DNA of 64,000 nt from Eubacterium_G segne (GCF_014287775.1 NZ_JACOOZ010000003.1:248001-312000); one strand, 5' to 3'. Counted from the first letter of the stretch, positions 7,267-16,647 are shown. Made by a program: numbers and translations. The notes: generated by a model from the letters alone, not told the origin.

Positions 7267-10200
7267 TTAATTAAAATTCAGTGTTTTCCAACTTAAGAAA
7301 TCATCAGATATAGTTTGACCCCAATGAGCATCAGTAATCTGTACATTACCAACAGTTGCATTACCCCCTTCAACATTAACATTGGTGTACCACACATCAC
7401 TAATAGTATTTCCCGATACATCATGCCAGTTATGTGTCCAACTTAAATCACTTCTGTTTACTGCATATGCTTCAATATCAATATCATTTCCATCTCCACC
7501 ATTATCAGTTCCCTTTGCCTTATGATCAACATATACTCCATCATACGCTATATGGTAAATAGGTATATTATCACCATTATGAATAGTTGCAACTCCCTTA
7601 TGGAATCTATGAACAACATCAATGTTTTTAAACAAGACATTATAAATCTTTGCATCTTCATTTTTATATCCGGCTTCGCACCTACTACTGCCGGCACCAC
7701 CCATATCCGTTTCATATCCGATTTCCAAACACTGTGCTATGTCATTCCATACAGTACAATCTTCAACTCTAATGTCATGAGCATTAATATTATCATAATT
7801 CTTTACAACTATAGAGTCATCAGATGATCTTACAAAACATCCATCTAAAAATACGTTATACGATGACTGTATAGTAATTCCATCACCATTAGATCTTGCT
7901 GATACCACATTTACGTCTTTAAATAATACATTATTGCTGTTTCTTATATTTACAGCCCATCCTGTAGGGTCAAGAATTGAAATACCAATAACCTGAACAT
8001 TGCTACTTCCTAATTCTGTTCCACCTTTTCCGTTATTCTTTGGTGTATTTCCATCATAATAAACCGGTTCATATCCAACACTTACCGGATTTCTTCTGTT
8101 ATTGCCTCCCCAAGGGCCCCAGTTATTTTGGGTAATTATTCCTCTTCCTATTATCTTAGAATTATTCATACAATGAACATATCCGTTTAAGACAGCTCCA
8201 CCTTCAATCCAAAGAATTTTACCTTCCGGTACAACAAGGTCATCTGTTTTCTCATATGAGCTAATAGTTTTCCAAACATTATCCGGTTTATTAAGAATAT
8301 CCTGTGCAAAAAGCATTATGCTGTTTGCACCTTTATAACTACCGTTAAATTCAATGCTATACTGTCCCTGCTGCCCTTCCTTCATATTGATGGTTATATA
8401 TGTCGCTCCATCCTTAGTTTCCTGTGCAGCTGATAATCCCTTTCTTGTTGGTCTTATTGTTACAGAATTTATATCTGTGCGATTAACCTTTATTCGTACA
8501 CTGGCATCTCCTTTATAATCAAATATTGCCACATTACCAAATGTCACCGGATTATTATTTGCGTATGTTCCTATTCTCTTATCTTCTTCATAAACTCTTG
8601 TTTTAAATACCCCAACACTTTCATCATTAACGGTCATTGAAACATCACCTGATGCATCAAATGTCTGTGGTACTCCATATGCCTGAACCTCTGATGTTGT
8701 AGCCTCAGTTGTTACCTGAATGGTTGCACCGTCACCTACAGCACTTCCTCTTACGGCCTTTACTGTGTAACTTGCAGTATCTCCAACATTGAATGTTCCG
8801 GTATATGTATATGAGCAATCTGTTGTCGTTCCTATTAACTCACTACCTTTATAAACATTATATGATGTTGCATTGTCAGCTGCATTCCATGATAAGCTTA
8901 CCTTTGTCTCATTGCTCTTAGTACATGTAAGCCCTGTAACAACTCCCGGTTTAACATCTGCTGCTTCAACACTTACATTATCAGCAGCGTCTGTTGTGCC
9001 TTCTTCTAAAACATATGGAACTGTAATTTTAATTGTTTTAGTATTATTATTTTCATTAACTTCTGCAATTTTATTGTTATCATCATCTATAGTTCCAACT
9101 ATTGTGTTGTCACCTTTCGCAGCCTTCCACAAGTATCCTTTAAAGTCTCCACTTGTTCCAATAAATGTTCCTGATTCATTATAACTTGTACCACCACAAG
9201 TCTTAAATTCGTGAGTTTCACCAGCTCCGATTGAAGCATGACAACTATCATCCCATGTTGTTCCACCATTAGCATATGTACTTCCATTTACGCTAAATGA
9301 AACACCACATTTTACATTTGACGGAGATGCACTATCACCGGCATTAACCCCTATTGCAATAAATTGAATTAAATCTCCCTCATTAATCGTTCCATTTGTA
9401 ACACCTGTGGTTTTATTATAATATCCTATATCTGTAATAAGTAAATCTACACCACCTGTCACGGACGTATAACTAGTATTGTATTTTCTTTTAACATATA
9501 TGCTCTTGGTTTTATCGCTACCATCCATGCTTGATTTTACGGAATGCTTACCAAATGTGGCTGTCCAATTACTTTCTATCTTAACGTATCCACCTACAGG
9601 AATATTCTGAGACAAAGTAATTGTCTGGAATGATGAACCATCTATAGCCATATTAACTGTGTACTTTGTTCCTGCCGGTATTACTACATTACCTGTGTTC
9701 TGAACTAAGGTTACAAATGTAATTACATCTCCCTCATATATTTCACTTGGGAATCCGCCTAAAGCCACTACCTTAGCTTCCATGTTTTCAGTAGATGCTG
9801 CAGCTATCGTAATGCTAACCTGGCCTGTAACCGAACTATTATCGTCTATTTTAATAGACGCATCTGCTGTAAAAACACCTGCCTCTGTAGGCTTCCATTC
9901 ATTCACTGTCACCGAGCCTGTCTCTCCTGCAGGGATTGTGATAGTTCCCTTTAGTGTCTGATTGCCAATCTTCACAGCAACATGCTTATTCATAACCATC
10001 TGGTCACCTTCATTTTTAGCTGTTACTGTAATCTTTACAGTATCTCCTACCTTTGGATTTTCAGGAGAATATATTATTCCCGTAATTTTAACATGATCAG
10101 ATATTGGTTTCGTAGTCGGAGCTTCAGTTGTAGTTTCCGGTGTAGTCGGTGCTACTGTTGTTGTCTCCGGTTCCGCTGTTTCCGGCTCTGTAACAGGTTC

Positions 10201-10611
10201 TGCACTATTTACGTCTCTTTGAGATGTACGGTTATTATTGGATGTATTTCCATCGTTTATATCAGCAATGGCCGTAACTAAACATTTGCCACTATATGAA
10301 CCACTTACTGTGTATTCAACCCTTGCTGTTTTTCCTGCGCCTAAACCTGCCGCAATCTTTTCAGTTCCTATGCTTTCCCTATTAACATAAAATGACATAT
10401 TAAAGTCACTTCCAACACTTGCTGCTCCCACATTTTTGTAGTCAGCATATACCTTTGTAGCGCCATCTTTCTGATAAATGCCAACTTTAGTTATAACAAC
10501 ATCATAATCGACAGCAGCCTTTACTGAATAATCGGTTACCAAATTCAAATTCATAACCATAGTAAAAGCCATAAGTAAGCTAAGTATTTTTCTTATCTTC
10601 CCTTTCATCAT
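7267..10611 (-). CDS. Secreted multidomain beta-helix polysaccharidase (GH28/GH49-like)
   Basis: 1114 aa. Signal peptide 1-33 (VKAA/VDY). Four CARDB-like adhesion domains follow at about 34-134, 172-272, 277-375 and 386-533, the first and second joined by a Thr/Pro/Glu-rich linker (138-170). An FN3 domain lies at 553-640 (VTGLTCTKSNETKVSLSWN) and a beta-rich module at 645-780. A right-handed parallel beta-helix makes up 785-1114. Possible catalytic carboxylates are Asp910 in SNGDG and Asp931-Asp932 in RSSDDSI, positions that recall the NTDG and DD motifs of polygalacturonases (GH28) and the Asp cluster of dextranases (GH49). The GH28 HG and RxK motifs are not evident, so the substrate (pectin, dextran or other) is unknown. 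No sortase signal is seen at the C-terminus. It has a single-gene promoter with flanking operator-like sites. Confidence 0.8.
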   Translation of the reverse strand: MMKGKIRKILSLLMAFTMVMNLNLVTDYSVKAAVDYDVVITKVGIYQKDGATKVYADYKNVGAASVGSDFNMSFYVNRESIGTEKIAAGLGAGKTARVEYTVSGSYSGKCLVTAIADINDGNTSNNNRTSQRDVNSAEPVTEPETAEPETTTVAPTTPETTTEAPTTKPISDHVKITGIIYSPENPKVGDTVKITVTAKNEGDQMVMNKHVAVKIGNQTLKGTITIPAGETGSVTVNEWKPTEAGVFTADASIKIDDNSSVTGQVSITIAAASTENMEAKVVALGGFPSEIYEGDVITFVTLVQNTGNVVIPAGTKYTVNMAIDGSSFQTITLSQNIPVGGYVKIESNWTATFGKHSVKSSMDGSDKTKSIYVKRKYNTSYTSVTGGVDLLITDIGYYNKTTGVTNGTINEGDLIQFIAIGVNAGDSASPSNVKCGVSFSVNGSTYANGGTTWDDSCHASIGAGETHEFKTCGGTSYNESGTFIGTSGDFKGYLWKAAKGDNTIVGTIDDDNNKIAEVNENNNTKTIKITVPYVLEEGTTDAADNVSVEAADVKPGVVTGLTCTKSNETKVSLSWNAADNATSYNVYKGSELIGTTTDCSYTYTGTFNVGDTASYTVKAVRGSAVGDGATIQVTTEATTSEVQAYGVPQTFDASGDVSMTVNDESVGVFKTRVYEEDKRIGTYANNNPVTFGNVAIFDYKGDASVRIKVNRTDINSVTIRPTRKGLSAAQETKDGATYITINMKEGQQGQYSIEFNGSYKGANSIMLFAQDILNKPDNVWKTISSYEKTDDLVVPEGKILWIEGGAVLNGYVHCMNNSKIIGRGIITQNNWGPWGGNNRRNPVSVGYEPVYYDGNTPKNNGKGGTELGSSNVQVIGISILDPTGWAVNIRNSNNVLFKDVNVVSARSNGDGITIQSSYNVFLDGCFVRSSDDSIVVKNYDNINAHDIRVEDCTVWNDIAQCLEIGYETDMGGAGSSRCEAGYKNEDAKIYNVLFKNIDVVHRFHKGVATIHNGDNIPIYHIAYDGVYVDHKAKGTDNGGDGNDIDIEAYAVNRSDLSWTHNWHDVSGNTISDVWYTNVNVEGGNATVGNVQITDAHWGQTISDDFLSWKTLNFN

Positions 10612-10649
10612 TTGTTTCTCCCTTCACTATTTATTTATCAATTCTGCGT

Positions 10650-10722
10650 TTAACGTTTAACGAACCATATACTGAAATTGTATTATTTTATTGGCATAAT
10701 GTCAAATACAACTTAACGTTTA
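10650..10722 (-). promoter_or_regulatory. Polysaccharidase promoter flanked by two identical operator-like sites
   Basis: On the minus strand TTGACA (10700-10705), 17 bp, TACAAT (10677-10682). The decamer TTAACGTTTA occurs on the plus strand at 10650-10659, just downstream of the start point, and again at 10713-10722, just upstream of the -35. The copies are 63 bp apart, about six helical turns. The centre AACGTT is palindromic, as in many LacI-family operators. A sugar-responsive repressor acting by looping is inferred; its gene is not in the window. Confidence 0.65.
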
Positions 10723-10751
10723 TACTGTTGTAAAATCGTTTTTTTCAAACT

Positions 10752-13175
10752 TTAATCACACAAAACTTCCTTAGCAATATCTGCGCTCATTTTTGCATCC
10801 TTTGCATAGTAATCTGCCCCTATCTGCATAGCATAATCTGCTGTTAAAACAGCACCGCCTACCATAACCTTGCATTCTACATTATTTTCACGTAAAAGCT
10901 TAATGGTTTCTTCCATTGAGCCAAGGGTTGTTGTCATAAGAGCTGACAAACCTACCAGATGAACATCATTTTCTATAGCTGAATTAACTATAGCCATAGG
11001 GTCTACATCACGGCCTAAATCAATAACATCAAAGCCATAATTTTCCAGTATAACCTTAACAATATTTTTCCCAATATCATGTATGTCACCCTTTACTGTA
11101 GCTACTATTATTTTACCCTTACTTTCAGATACCTCACCGTTATTTGCCAGATAATACTTGATTTCCTCGAAGCATTCCTTAGCCACATCTGCCGCCAAAA
11201 TAAGCTGTGGAAGGAATATTGTGCCTTTTTCAAATTTATCTCCCACCACATCCAGTGCCGGAATAAGCATTTCGTTAATTATCACCATGGCATCTGTGTT
11301 GTTTAACAAATCCTTAGTTATACTTCTTCCGTCATTTTTCATTCCTGTTTCCATTGCATGAAGAAGCATATCTGCCTCTTTGCTTCCAAGAGATACTGCT
11401 CCTGCACTTTTTACCGTTTTTGTTTCTGTAGCATCTTTTTTAACAGCTACCTCTATGGGATTATTGTTAGAATACTCTATAAAATCCATTGCATTTTCAT
11501 CTATTGCCGCTAATACCTTATATGTTTTAACAGCCCACACCATAGATGAAACATTAGGATTAATAATAGGTAAATCCAAACCACTGTGAAGTGCCATTGT
11601 AAGAAATGTTTTATTTACAATTTCCCTGTTAGGAAGTCCAAAGGAAATATTTGATACTCCAAGAACTGTTTTAAGTCCCAATTTATTTTTTACAATATTA
11701 AGTGCCTTAAGAGTTTCCTGAGCAGCCTTCTGTTCAGCAGAAACCGTAAGAGTAAGGCAGTCAATTATAATATTTTCTTTTCTGATTCCGTATTCCATTG
11801 CCCTGTTCATAATTTTTTCGGCAATTTTTACTCTTCCTTCTGCACTATCCGGTATGCCGTTTTCGTCTAATGTAAGACCAATAACAGCAGCACCGTATTT
11901 GGCAACTACAGGAAGTATTTTATCAAGAACTGCATCCTCTCCATTAACGGAATTGACTATAGGCTTCCCATTGTACACACGAAGAGCCGCCTCTAAAACT
12001 TCCGACTTGGTGGAGTCTATCTGCAATGGCACGTCTACAATTGACTGAAGAGCTTTAATGGTTTTAATCATCATTTCTCTTTCGTCAATTTGAGGCAGAC
12101 CAACATTTACATCTAATATATCTGCTCCCCCTTCTATCTGTTCTATAGCCTGTCCTAAAATATAATCCATGTCATTTTCAATAAGCGCCTGCTTAAAGCG
12201 TTTCTTTCCTGTTGGATTAATTCTTTCCCCAACAATTCTAGGCTGATTTACTACAACGGTTTTAAGAGGTGAACATACAGCCATTTCTCCACTGTAATCA
12301 TTTTTCTTAAAATCGCCGTTTTTCTTTGATTCTTCAAGCATTTCCTTTAATCTTGCAACATATTCCGGAGTTGTACCACAGCATCCACCCATAACCTTTG
12401 CACCAAACTTAAGCATTTCCTTACAGATAGTTGCAAATTCATCTGCCGATACATTGTATGTATTAGTGACCGGGTCAGGCAATCCTGCATTAGCCTTTAC
12501 CACAATAGGAAGGTATGTCCACTTGGATATTTCCTCAACTATAGGAAGCAAGTCTTTTGGTCCTAATGAACAGTTGACACCTAATGCATCTACCCCAAGT
12601 CCCTGCAATGTGAGACACATGGCAGATACGGAACATCCCGTAAATGTACGCTTATTTTCTTCAAATGTCATTGTAGTCATTACAGGAAGGCTAGAATTTT
12701 CCTTTGCGGCAAGAACGGCAGCCTTTGTTTCTAGCAAATCAGTCATTGTTTCTATTACAATAACATCTGCTCCCTCAGCAGCTACCACTTCTTCCTTAAA
12801 AATATCATATGCCTCTTCAAAAGTAAGGCTTCCTGTAGGTTCAAGAAGTTGACCTATAGGACCTAAATCAAGGGCAACTAATGTATCTGTACCTTTTGCT
12901 GCTTCCTTTGCATTTTTAATTGCAGCACTAATTAATTCCTTTACGGAATAACCGGTATTTTCCATTTTGTATCTGTTAGCACCAAATGTGTTGGCATATA
13001 CTATATCAGCACCTGCTTCAATATAGCTTTTATGAATATCCACAATCCACTCCGGCTTTAATATATTCAGGGTTTCAGGAACTGTTCCCACTTCCATACC
13101 TTTCTTTTGAAGCATTGTTCCCATTGCTCCATCTAAAAGTACATAATCTCTCTCAAAAATACTATTACCTGCCAC
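10752..13175 (-). CDS. metH: Cobalamin-dependent methionine synthase lacking the activation domain
   Basis: 807 aa from the preferred GTG start at 13175, which has AAGGAAGG eight bases upstream; a longer frame reaches 13229 but has no such site. It transfers a methyl group from methyl-tetrahydrofolate to homocysteine. Seen in order: the homocysteine-binding domain with zinc ligands in GVNCSLGP and GGCCGTTPEY; the pterin-binding domain starting VNQPRIVGERINPTG; a helical cap; and the B12-binding domain with GDIHDIGKNIV (the cobalt-ligand His in DxHxxG). The C-terminal SAM-binding activation domain of E. coli MetH is absent; it is supplied by the gene directly upstream, whose stop overlaps this start. 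metF precedes both, so one-carbon supply and use are coupled. Confidence 0.93.
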   Translation of the reverse strand: MAGNSIFERDYVLLDGAMGTMLQKKGMEVGTVPETLNILKPEWIVDIHKSYIEAGADIVYANTFGANRYKMENTGYSVKELISAAIKNAKEAAKGTDTLVALDLGPIGQLLEPTGSLTFEEAYDIFKEEVVAAEGADVIVIETMTDLLETKAAVLAAKENSSLPVMTTMTFEENKRTFTGCSVSAMCLTLQGLGVDALGVNCSLGPKDLLPIVEEISKWTYLPIVVKANAGLPDPVTNTYNVSADEFATICKEMLKFGAKVMGGCCGTTPEYVARLKEMLEESKKNGDFKKNDYSGEMAVCSPLKTVVVNQPRIVGERINPTGKKRFKQALIENDMDYILGQAIEQIEGGADILDVNVGLPQIDEREMMIKTIKALQSIVDVPLQIDSTKSEVLEAALRVYNGKPIVNSVNGEDAVLDKILPVVAKYGAAVIGLTLDENGIPDSAEGRVKIAEKIMNRAMEYGIRKENIIIDCLTLTVSAEQKAAQETLKALNIVKNKLGLKTVLGVSNISFGLPNREIVNKTFLTMALHSGLDLPIINPNVSSMVWAVKTYKVLAAIDENAMDFIEYSNNNPIEVAVKKDATETKTVKSAGAVSLGSKEADMLLHAMETGMKNDGRSITKDLLNNTDAMVIINEMLIPALDVVGDKFEKGTIFLPQLILAADVAKECFEEIKYYLANNGEVSESKGKIIVATVKGDIHDIGKNIVKVILENYGFDVIDLGRDVDPMAIVNSAIENDVHLVGLSALMTTTLGSMEETIKLLRENNVECKVMVGGAVLTADYAMQIGADYYAKDAKMSADIAKEVLCD

Positions 13176-13845
13176 AGCTTTTTCCTTCCTTTCTAAATTG
13201 ACATTTTTCTCTAAAATTACATGTATCACAGCTCTTTTGACTGGAAACCTTAAGATTGTGTCCTAAACCTATAACGCAGGTTACGGACTTAGTAGGAGTA
13301 AGCATCATACTGCTGTTTACACAAACCCCCACACGCTTTGAGGCATCTAAAATTTCCAGAAACTTTTTCTGACCCTCTAGAGGAAAATCATCATATCCCA
13401 ATCCAAATCTCCATGTATGCTCATAGTCCTTAAAATCCTTTAATATAACCTCCTCCGCCTTATCACATACTTGTTCAATAACGGCAGAAGCCAGACTATC
13501 TGTTATGATTGCCTCCGTCATACCTGTAATCTGTTTTTTTCTAATTAGCAAATCAACATTTCCCGACAAGGTTGCACACATAAACACCACTTTTTCGCAG
13601 TTTTCAAGATGATTAGCAATTGCCTTACCCTCTAATTTAAACTCACTGTTAGGTATCTGACCGTCAACCAAATCAAACACCTTATATGTAAACTTAGGCT
13701 CCATAGCCTCTTTTAATTGTTTTGCACACAACAAAAGAAGCTCTTTTGTTGTGTCATCGGGAATCTGATTCCCATATCCCATATATCTAAGAGCTTCATC
13801 GAAATTAATGTCTTCAATTATAACGTTTCTGTTATTATTTACCAT
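13165..13845 (-). CDS. Methionine synthase activation-domain protein
   Basis: 226 aa. It resembles the reactivation domain of MetH as a free-standing protein, as found in many Clostridia. Seen: YMGYGNQIPDDTTKELL near the start, a central FMCATLSGNV, and LTPTKSVTCVIGLG, which corresponds to the S-adenosylmethionine-binding end of the MetH activation domain. The C-terminal tail adds four cysteines (SCDTCNFREKCQFR), a pattern that could bind a metal or Fe-S cluster. It presumably restores oxidised cob(II)alamin in MetH. Its stop codon overlaps the metH GTG by 11 bp, suggesting translational coupling. Confidence 0.85.
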   Translation of the reverse strand: MVNNNRNVIIEDINFDEALRYMGYGNQIPDDTTKELLLLCAKQLKEAMEPKFTYKVFDLVDGQIPNSEFKLEGKAIANHLENCEKVVFMCATLSGNVDLLIRKKQITGMTEAIITDSLASAVIEQVCDKAEEVILKDFKDYEHTWRFGLGYDDFPLEGQKKFLEILDASKRVGVCVNSSMMLTPTKSVTCVIGLGHNLKVSSQKSCDTCNFREKCQFRKEGKSCGR

Positions 13846-13865
13846 AATGCCAACCTGTTTATCTA

Positions 13866-14735
13866 TTAGTTTTTTATGATACTTTCAACACTTTTTGTTA
13901 TTTTTCCTGCAATATAAGGATCATTCATAGTGTAAATGTGAATACCCTCAACACCATTGGCTACTAAATCAATTATCTGGTCAATGGCATATGAAATACC
14001 TGCATCTCTCATGGCTTCCGGATTATCACCAAAACGCTGTAACACCTTTGAAAGCTTTGCCGGGATACTTGCACCACACATGGAAACCATTCTTTCTATC
14101 TGTTTCTTGTTGGTTACAGGCATTATTCCTGCCTCAATAGGAACATCAATCCCTGCTATTCTTACTTTCTCAATAAAGTCATAAAAAGCATTGTTATCAA
14201 AGAATAACTGAGAAATAAGATGGTCTGTACCTGCGTCAATCTTTTTCTTAAGATTTTTTATGTCAGCAATCATGCTTTCTGCTTCCTGATGTACCTCCGG
14301 ATAGCATCCTCCTGAAACATTAAAGCCCATATTTTTTGACATAATATACTCAGTAAGTTCTGATGCATACCTAAAATCATGCTTTAATTCAAAATTAGGA
14401 TTAACATCTCCTCTTAAAGCAAGAATGTTGTCTATTCCTTTTTCCTTTAATTCTTCAAGTATACTGTCAATGTCTTCCTTTGTGTTATAAAGACATGTTA
14501 AATGAGCAATAGTTTCAATACCGTATTCGTTCTTTATTTTAGAACACAGGTCTACCGTTGTTGCATTTGCAACACCTACTCCTCTGGCACCATAAGTTAC
14601 ACTAATAAAATCAGGATTTAACTGTTTCAATTCCTCAAGTGTCTTATAAATTGTTTCTACACCACTTTCCTTCTTTGGTGGAAAAACCTCAAAGGAAAAT
14701 ACTGTTTTTTTCTTAAATAAATCTGCTATATTCAC
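13866..14735 (-). CDS. metF: Methylenetetrahydrofolate reductase
   Basis: 289 aa, full length. It reduces 5,10-methylene-THF to 5-methyl-THF, the methyl donor for the MetH encoded two genes downstream. Seen: FSFEVFPPKKESG at the start (catalytic Glu region), ISVTYGARGVG, LALRGDVN, and SQLFFDNNAFYDF with the FAD/folate-binding residues. The start is GTG with AAGGAG six bases upstream. The MetH activation protein follows after 20 bp and a 47-aa membrane protein precedes it by 13 bp. No SAM riboswitch or T-box is visible in front. Confidence 0.95.
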   Translation of the reverse strand: MNIADLFKKKTVFSFEVFPPKKESGVETIYKTLEELKQLNPDFISVTYGARGVGVANATTVDLCSKIKNEYGIETIAHLTCLYNTKEDIDSILEELKEKGIDNILALRGDVNPNFELKHDFRYASELTEYIMSKNMGFNVSGGCYPEVHQEAESMIADIKNLKKKIDAGTDHLISQLFFDNNAFYDFIEKVRIAGIDVPIEAGIMPVTNKKQIERMVSMCGASIPAKLSKVLQRFGDNPEAMRDAGISYAIDQIIDLVANGVEGIHIYTMNDPYIAGKITKSVESIIKN

Positions 14736-14748
14736 TTATTTCTCCTTA

Positions 14749-14892
14749 TCAGGGTTTGCAGCAAAACAAATTAAAACCTGCTATAAGGCATATAATTATT
14801 ATGCAAACCACAAAAAATGTACTTTCTATTAATAACGATAATGTCATTCCCACTGCTAACCAGAATAAAGCAAAACCACATAACTTATGCAT
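14749..14892 (-). CDS. 47-residue two-helix membrane protein
   Basis: A short ORF, MHKLCGFALFWLAVGMTLSL at its start, ending in CCKP. It has two transmembrane helices (about 5-22 and 25-44) joined at Glu23, and a cysteine pair near the end. An AGGATAGGA purine stretch lies before the ATG. It fills most of an otherwise empty 256-bp gap between gerW and metF in the same direction. Similar tiny hydrophobic proteins are, from memory, found next to gerW/ytfJ in related genomes; this was not checked. The plus-strand ORF over the same region is rejected as its shadow. Function is unknown; the position suggests a sporulation or membrane role. Confidence 0.65.
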   Translation of the reverse strand: MHKLCGFALFWLAVGMTLSLLIESTFFVVCIIIICLIAGFNLFCCKP

Positions 14893-14991
14893 CTTTTTTC
14901 CTATCCTTATTGCTTATGATATATTTTATGCATTTATTGCGTTTTTTTACCACCAAATCAGGATTTTGCCCTATCTTTCGGTAATAATTTA

Positions 14992-15351
14992 TTAATCGTT
15001 TATATTCTCATCTTCATCATAATCGTCATCATTTTTTGATGTAAACTTATTTACAATATCAGGCACCATATCAATAATTCTTGAAATTCCATCATTGTCT
15101 TTTACGCTAATAAGCTTTGATGAACCATCTTTAATAATAAGAACGGCACTAGGAGTAATTTTTCCTCCTACACCTCCTGTCCCGTTGTCACCCTTTGAAA
15201 AAGTACCGATTCCCATTCCAAAAGATACATCTGCCATTGGTAAAATAATGGTTTCACCTACCACTATAGGTTCTCCTACCACAGACTTTGTAGTAATAAA
15301 CTGTTCCATTGCCTTTAATAAGTCATCTGTACTTTTTTTATTATCTGCCAT
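14992..15351 (-). CDS. gerW: GerW-family sporulation protein (YtfJ)
   Basis: 119 aa. Seen: TKSVVGEPIVVGETIILPMADVSFG, the Gly-rich GIGTFSKGDNGTGGVGGKI and SAVLIIKDGSSKLISV, the hallmarks of the YtfJ/GerW family. In Bacillus subtilis the protein is made in sporulation and affects germination. The acidic C-terminal tail (DDDYDEDENIND) follows the conserved domain. It lies 12 bp after the DUF2953 gene, the pairing seen in Bacillus and Clostridia. Start ATG with AAAGGAGG. Confidence 0.9.
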   Translation of the reverse strand: MADNKKSTDDLLKAMEQFITTKSVVGEPIVVGETIILPMADVSFGMGIGTFSKGDNGTGGVGGKITPSAVLIIKDGSSKLISVKDNDGISRIIDMVPDIVNKFTSKNDDDYDEDENIND

Positions 15352-15363
15352 ATGCTGCCTCCT

Positions 15364-16314
15364 TTAGCTTAATTTTCTTATTACACTTCTAAGTTTCTTG
15401 TTCCAATATAATCTTAAGATATAATATCCGGCAATGCCCACCGTAACTGTACCTTTCGCCTTGATGTTGCCTTCCATTACCTTATTTTCAAAATCAGCGT
15501 TTATTCTAAAATGCTTTGGATTAATGTTAAACATACCAAATATCACGGCAATGTATCCAATGGCTTTTCCTGTTTCATCGGGATACTCAAATCCGATTTT
15601 TAAATTGCCTCTGACTTTTTTAGGTCGTATATGTTTTAATATCTTTAAAACATATTTTTTTGCAAATCTGTATGCCTCTTTTGTTCTGTTTGCAGTAAGA
15701 ATTTTCTTGTATCTTGCCACCTTTTTCTTTAAATTATCTAAATTTTGAAAACCTTCTTTTATTCTATTGTATATATCCTTTATTTTATCTTTAATTTTCG
15801 TAATTATTTCAGATATTTTAATTTTTTTCTTAGTTTTGTCCTTAGGCTTTTTTAAAGTTGCATCTTTCTGTTTTTCAGATACATCTTCTTCCTGTATATT
15901 TATATTAATAATATCGGGCTTGTCTTTATTATCTGCATTCCCCTGCCTGCCTTCCGTTTTTACCGGAGTTTGCAATTCATCCTTACTTACGGTGTTCTCA
16001 GCAGTTTCCTTCTTTACATTATACTTAAAATCATCTTCTGATTTTTTTGAATGCTTTTCTTTTTCAGAATACCTTTTTACAGGAATTCCTAAAATTCTTA
16101 AACAATATTTTTTCCCGGTATTATTTATTACAAATCCAAAATGTACTATACCAAACAGCCAGAACGCCTTAACTGTAGCATTATATGACTTTTCATTTAA
16201 ATCAGCCTTTGCCCTGTAACTAATGGGAAATAGCAATATAAGAAAGGCAAGAGTAAGTAGAACCAACAATACTATACCTATTATTTTTAAAATCAAAAAC
16301 AAAATATGTACCAT
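15364..16314 (-). CDS. DUF2953 membrane protein
   Basis: 316 aa. One N-terminal membrane helix (about 5-30), then a beta-strand segment FWLFGIVHFGFVINN. A long Lys/Glu-rich linker follows (about 85-200, low complexity, likely coiled or disordered). A conserved C-terminal part (RPKKVRGNLKIGFEYPDETG, then GNIKAKGTVTVGIAGYYILR) matches DUF2953 proteins. These sit next to gerW/ytfJ in many spore formers, and a sporulation role is inferred only from that. The linker is longer than usual. The gap to the upstream gene is 3 bp. Confidence 0.8.
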   Translation of the reverse strand: MVHILFLILKIIGIVLLVLLTLAFLILLFPISYRAKADLNEKSYNATVKAFWLFGIVHFGFVINNTGKKYCLRILGIPVKRYSEKEKHSKKSEDDFKYNVKKETAENTVSKDELQTPVKTEGRQGNADNKDKPDIININIQEEDVSEKQKDATLKKPKDKTKKKIKISEIITKIKDKIKDIYNRIKEGFQNLDNLKKKVARYKKILTANRTKEAYRFAKKYVLKILKHIRPKKVRGNLKIGFEYPDETGKAIGYIAVIFGMFNINPKHFRINADFENKVMEGNIKAKGTVTVGIAGYYILRLYWNKKLRSVIRKLS

Positions 16315-16317
16315 AGG

Positions 16318-16647
16318 CTATGCTTCCCCTGCTTCCATTTTGCTCATTATATATTTCTTAACTTTAACTTCTCCCGTATCATTAAGGCAATCCATTATAA
16401 TCAGCTGTATCATATCCATTGCCTCTTCCATGCCTTCAGTTATTCCCACAACTACCATGTCTGAATCCCGATACCACTTCTGATTTAAAATATTTGACGG
16501 GTATATTTCCAATGTATCGTAGTCATTTTGTGGCAAAGTGATAACGTACTTATTTAATTGAGGTTTTCCATTTTTTATTTTTCTTATAACCTGTCTTTTT
16601 TTATCCAAAAGATTATATCCTACATATAAATCTTCGTACCATCTCAT
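16318..16647 (-). CDS. Conserved-looking protein of unknown function, 109 aa
   Basis: I do not recognise this family. It is soluble, with no signal or membrane helix. Notable segments are MRWYEDLYVGYNLLDKKRQV at the start and a late acidic helix, EGMEEAMDMIQLIIMDCLND. It has a good ribosome site (AGGAG before the ATG) and lies 3 bp before the DUF2953 gene and 26 bp after the 462-aa unknown. Its position in the gerW run suggests a linked role, but no reaction can be proposed. Confidence 0.6.
   Translation of the reverse strand: MRWYEDLYVGYNLLDKKRQVIRKIKNGKPQLNKYVITLPQNDYDTLEIYPSNILNQKWYRDSDMVVVGITEGMEEAMDMIQLIIMDCLNDTGEVKVKKYIMSKMEAGEA

Noticed and set aside
13165..13229. Upstream extension of metH to 13229
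   Set aside because: No ribosome site for the longer start; a GTG at 13175 has a well-placed AAGGAAGG.
14756..14995. 79-aa plus-strand ORF
   Set aside because: No ribosome site; it is antisense to the 47-aa membrane protein and the end of gerW.
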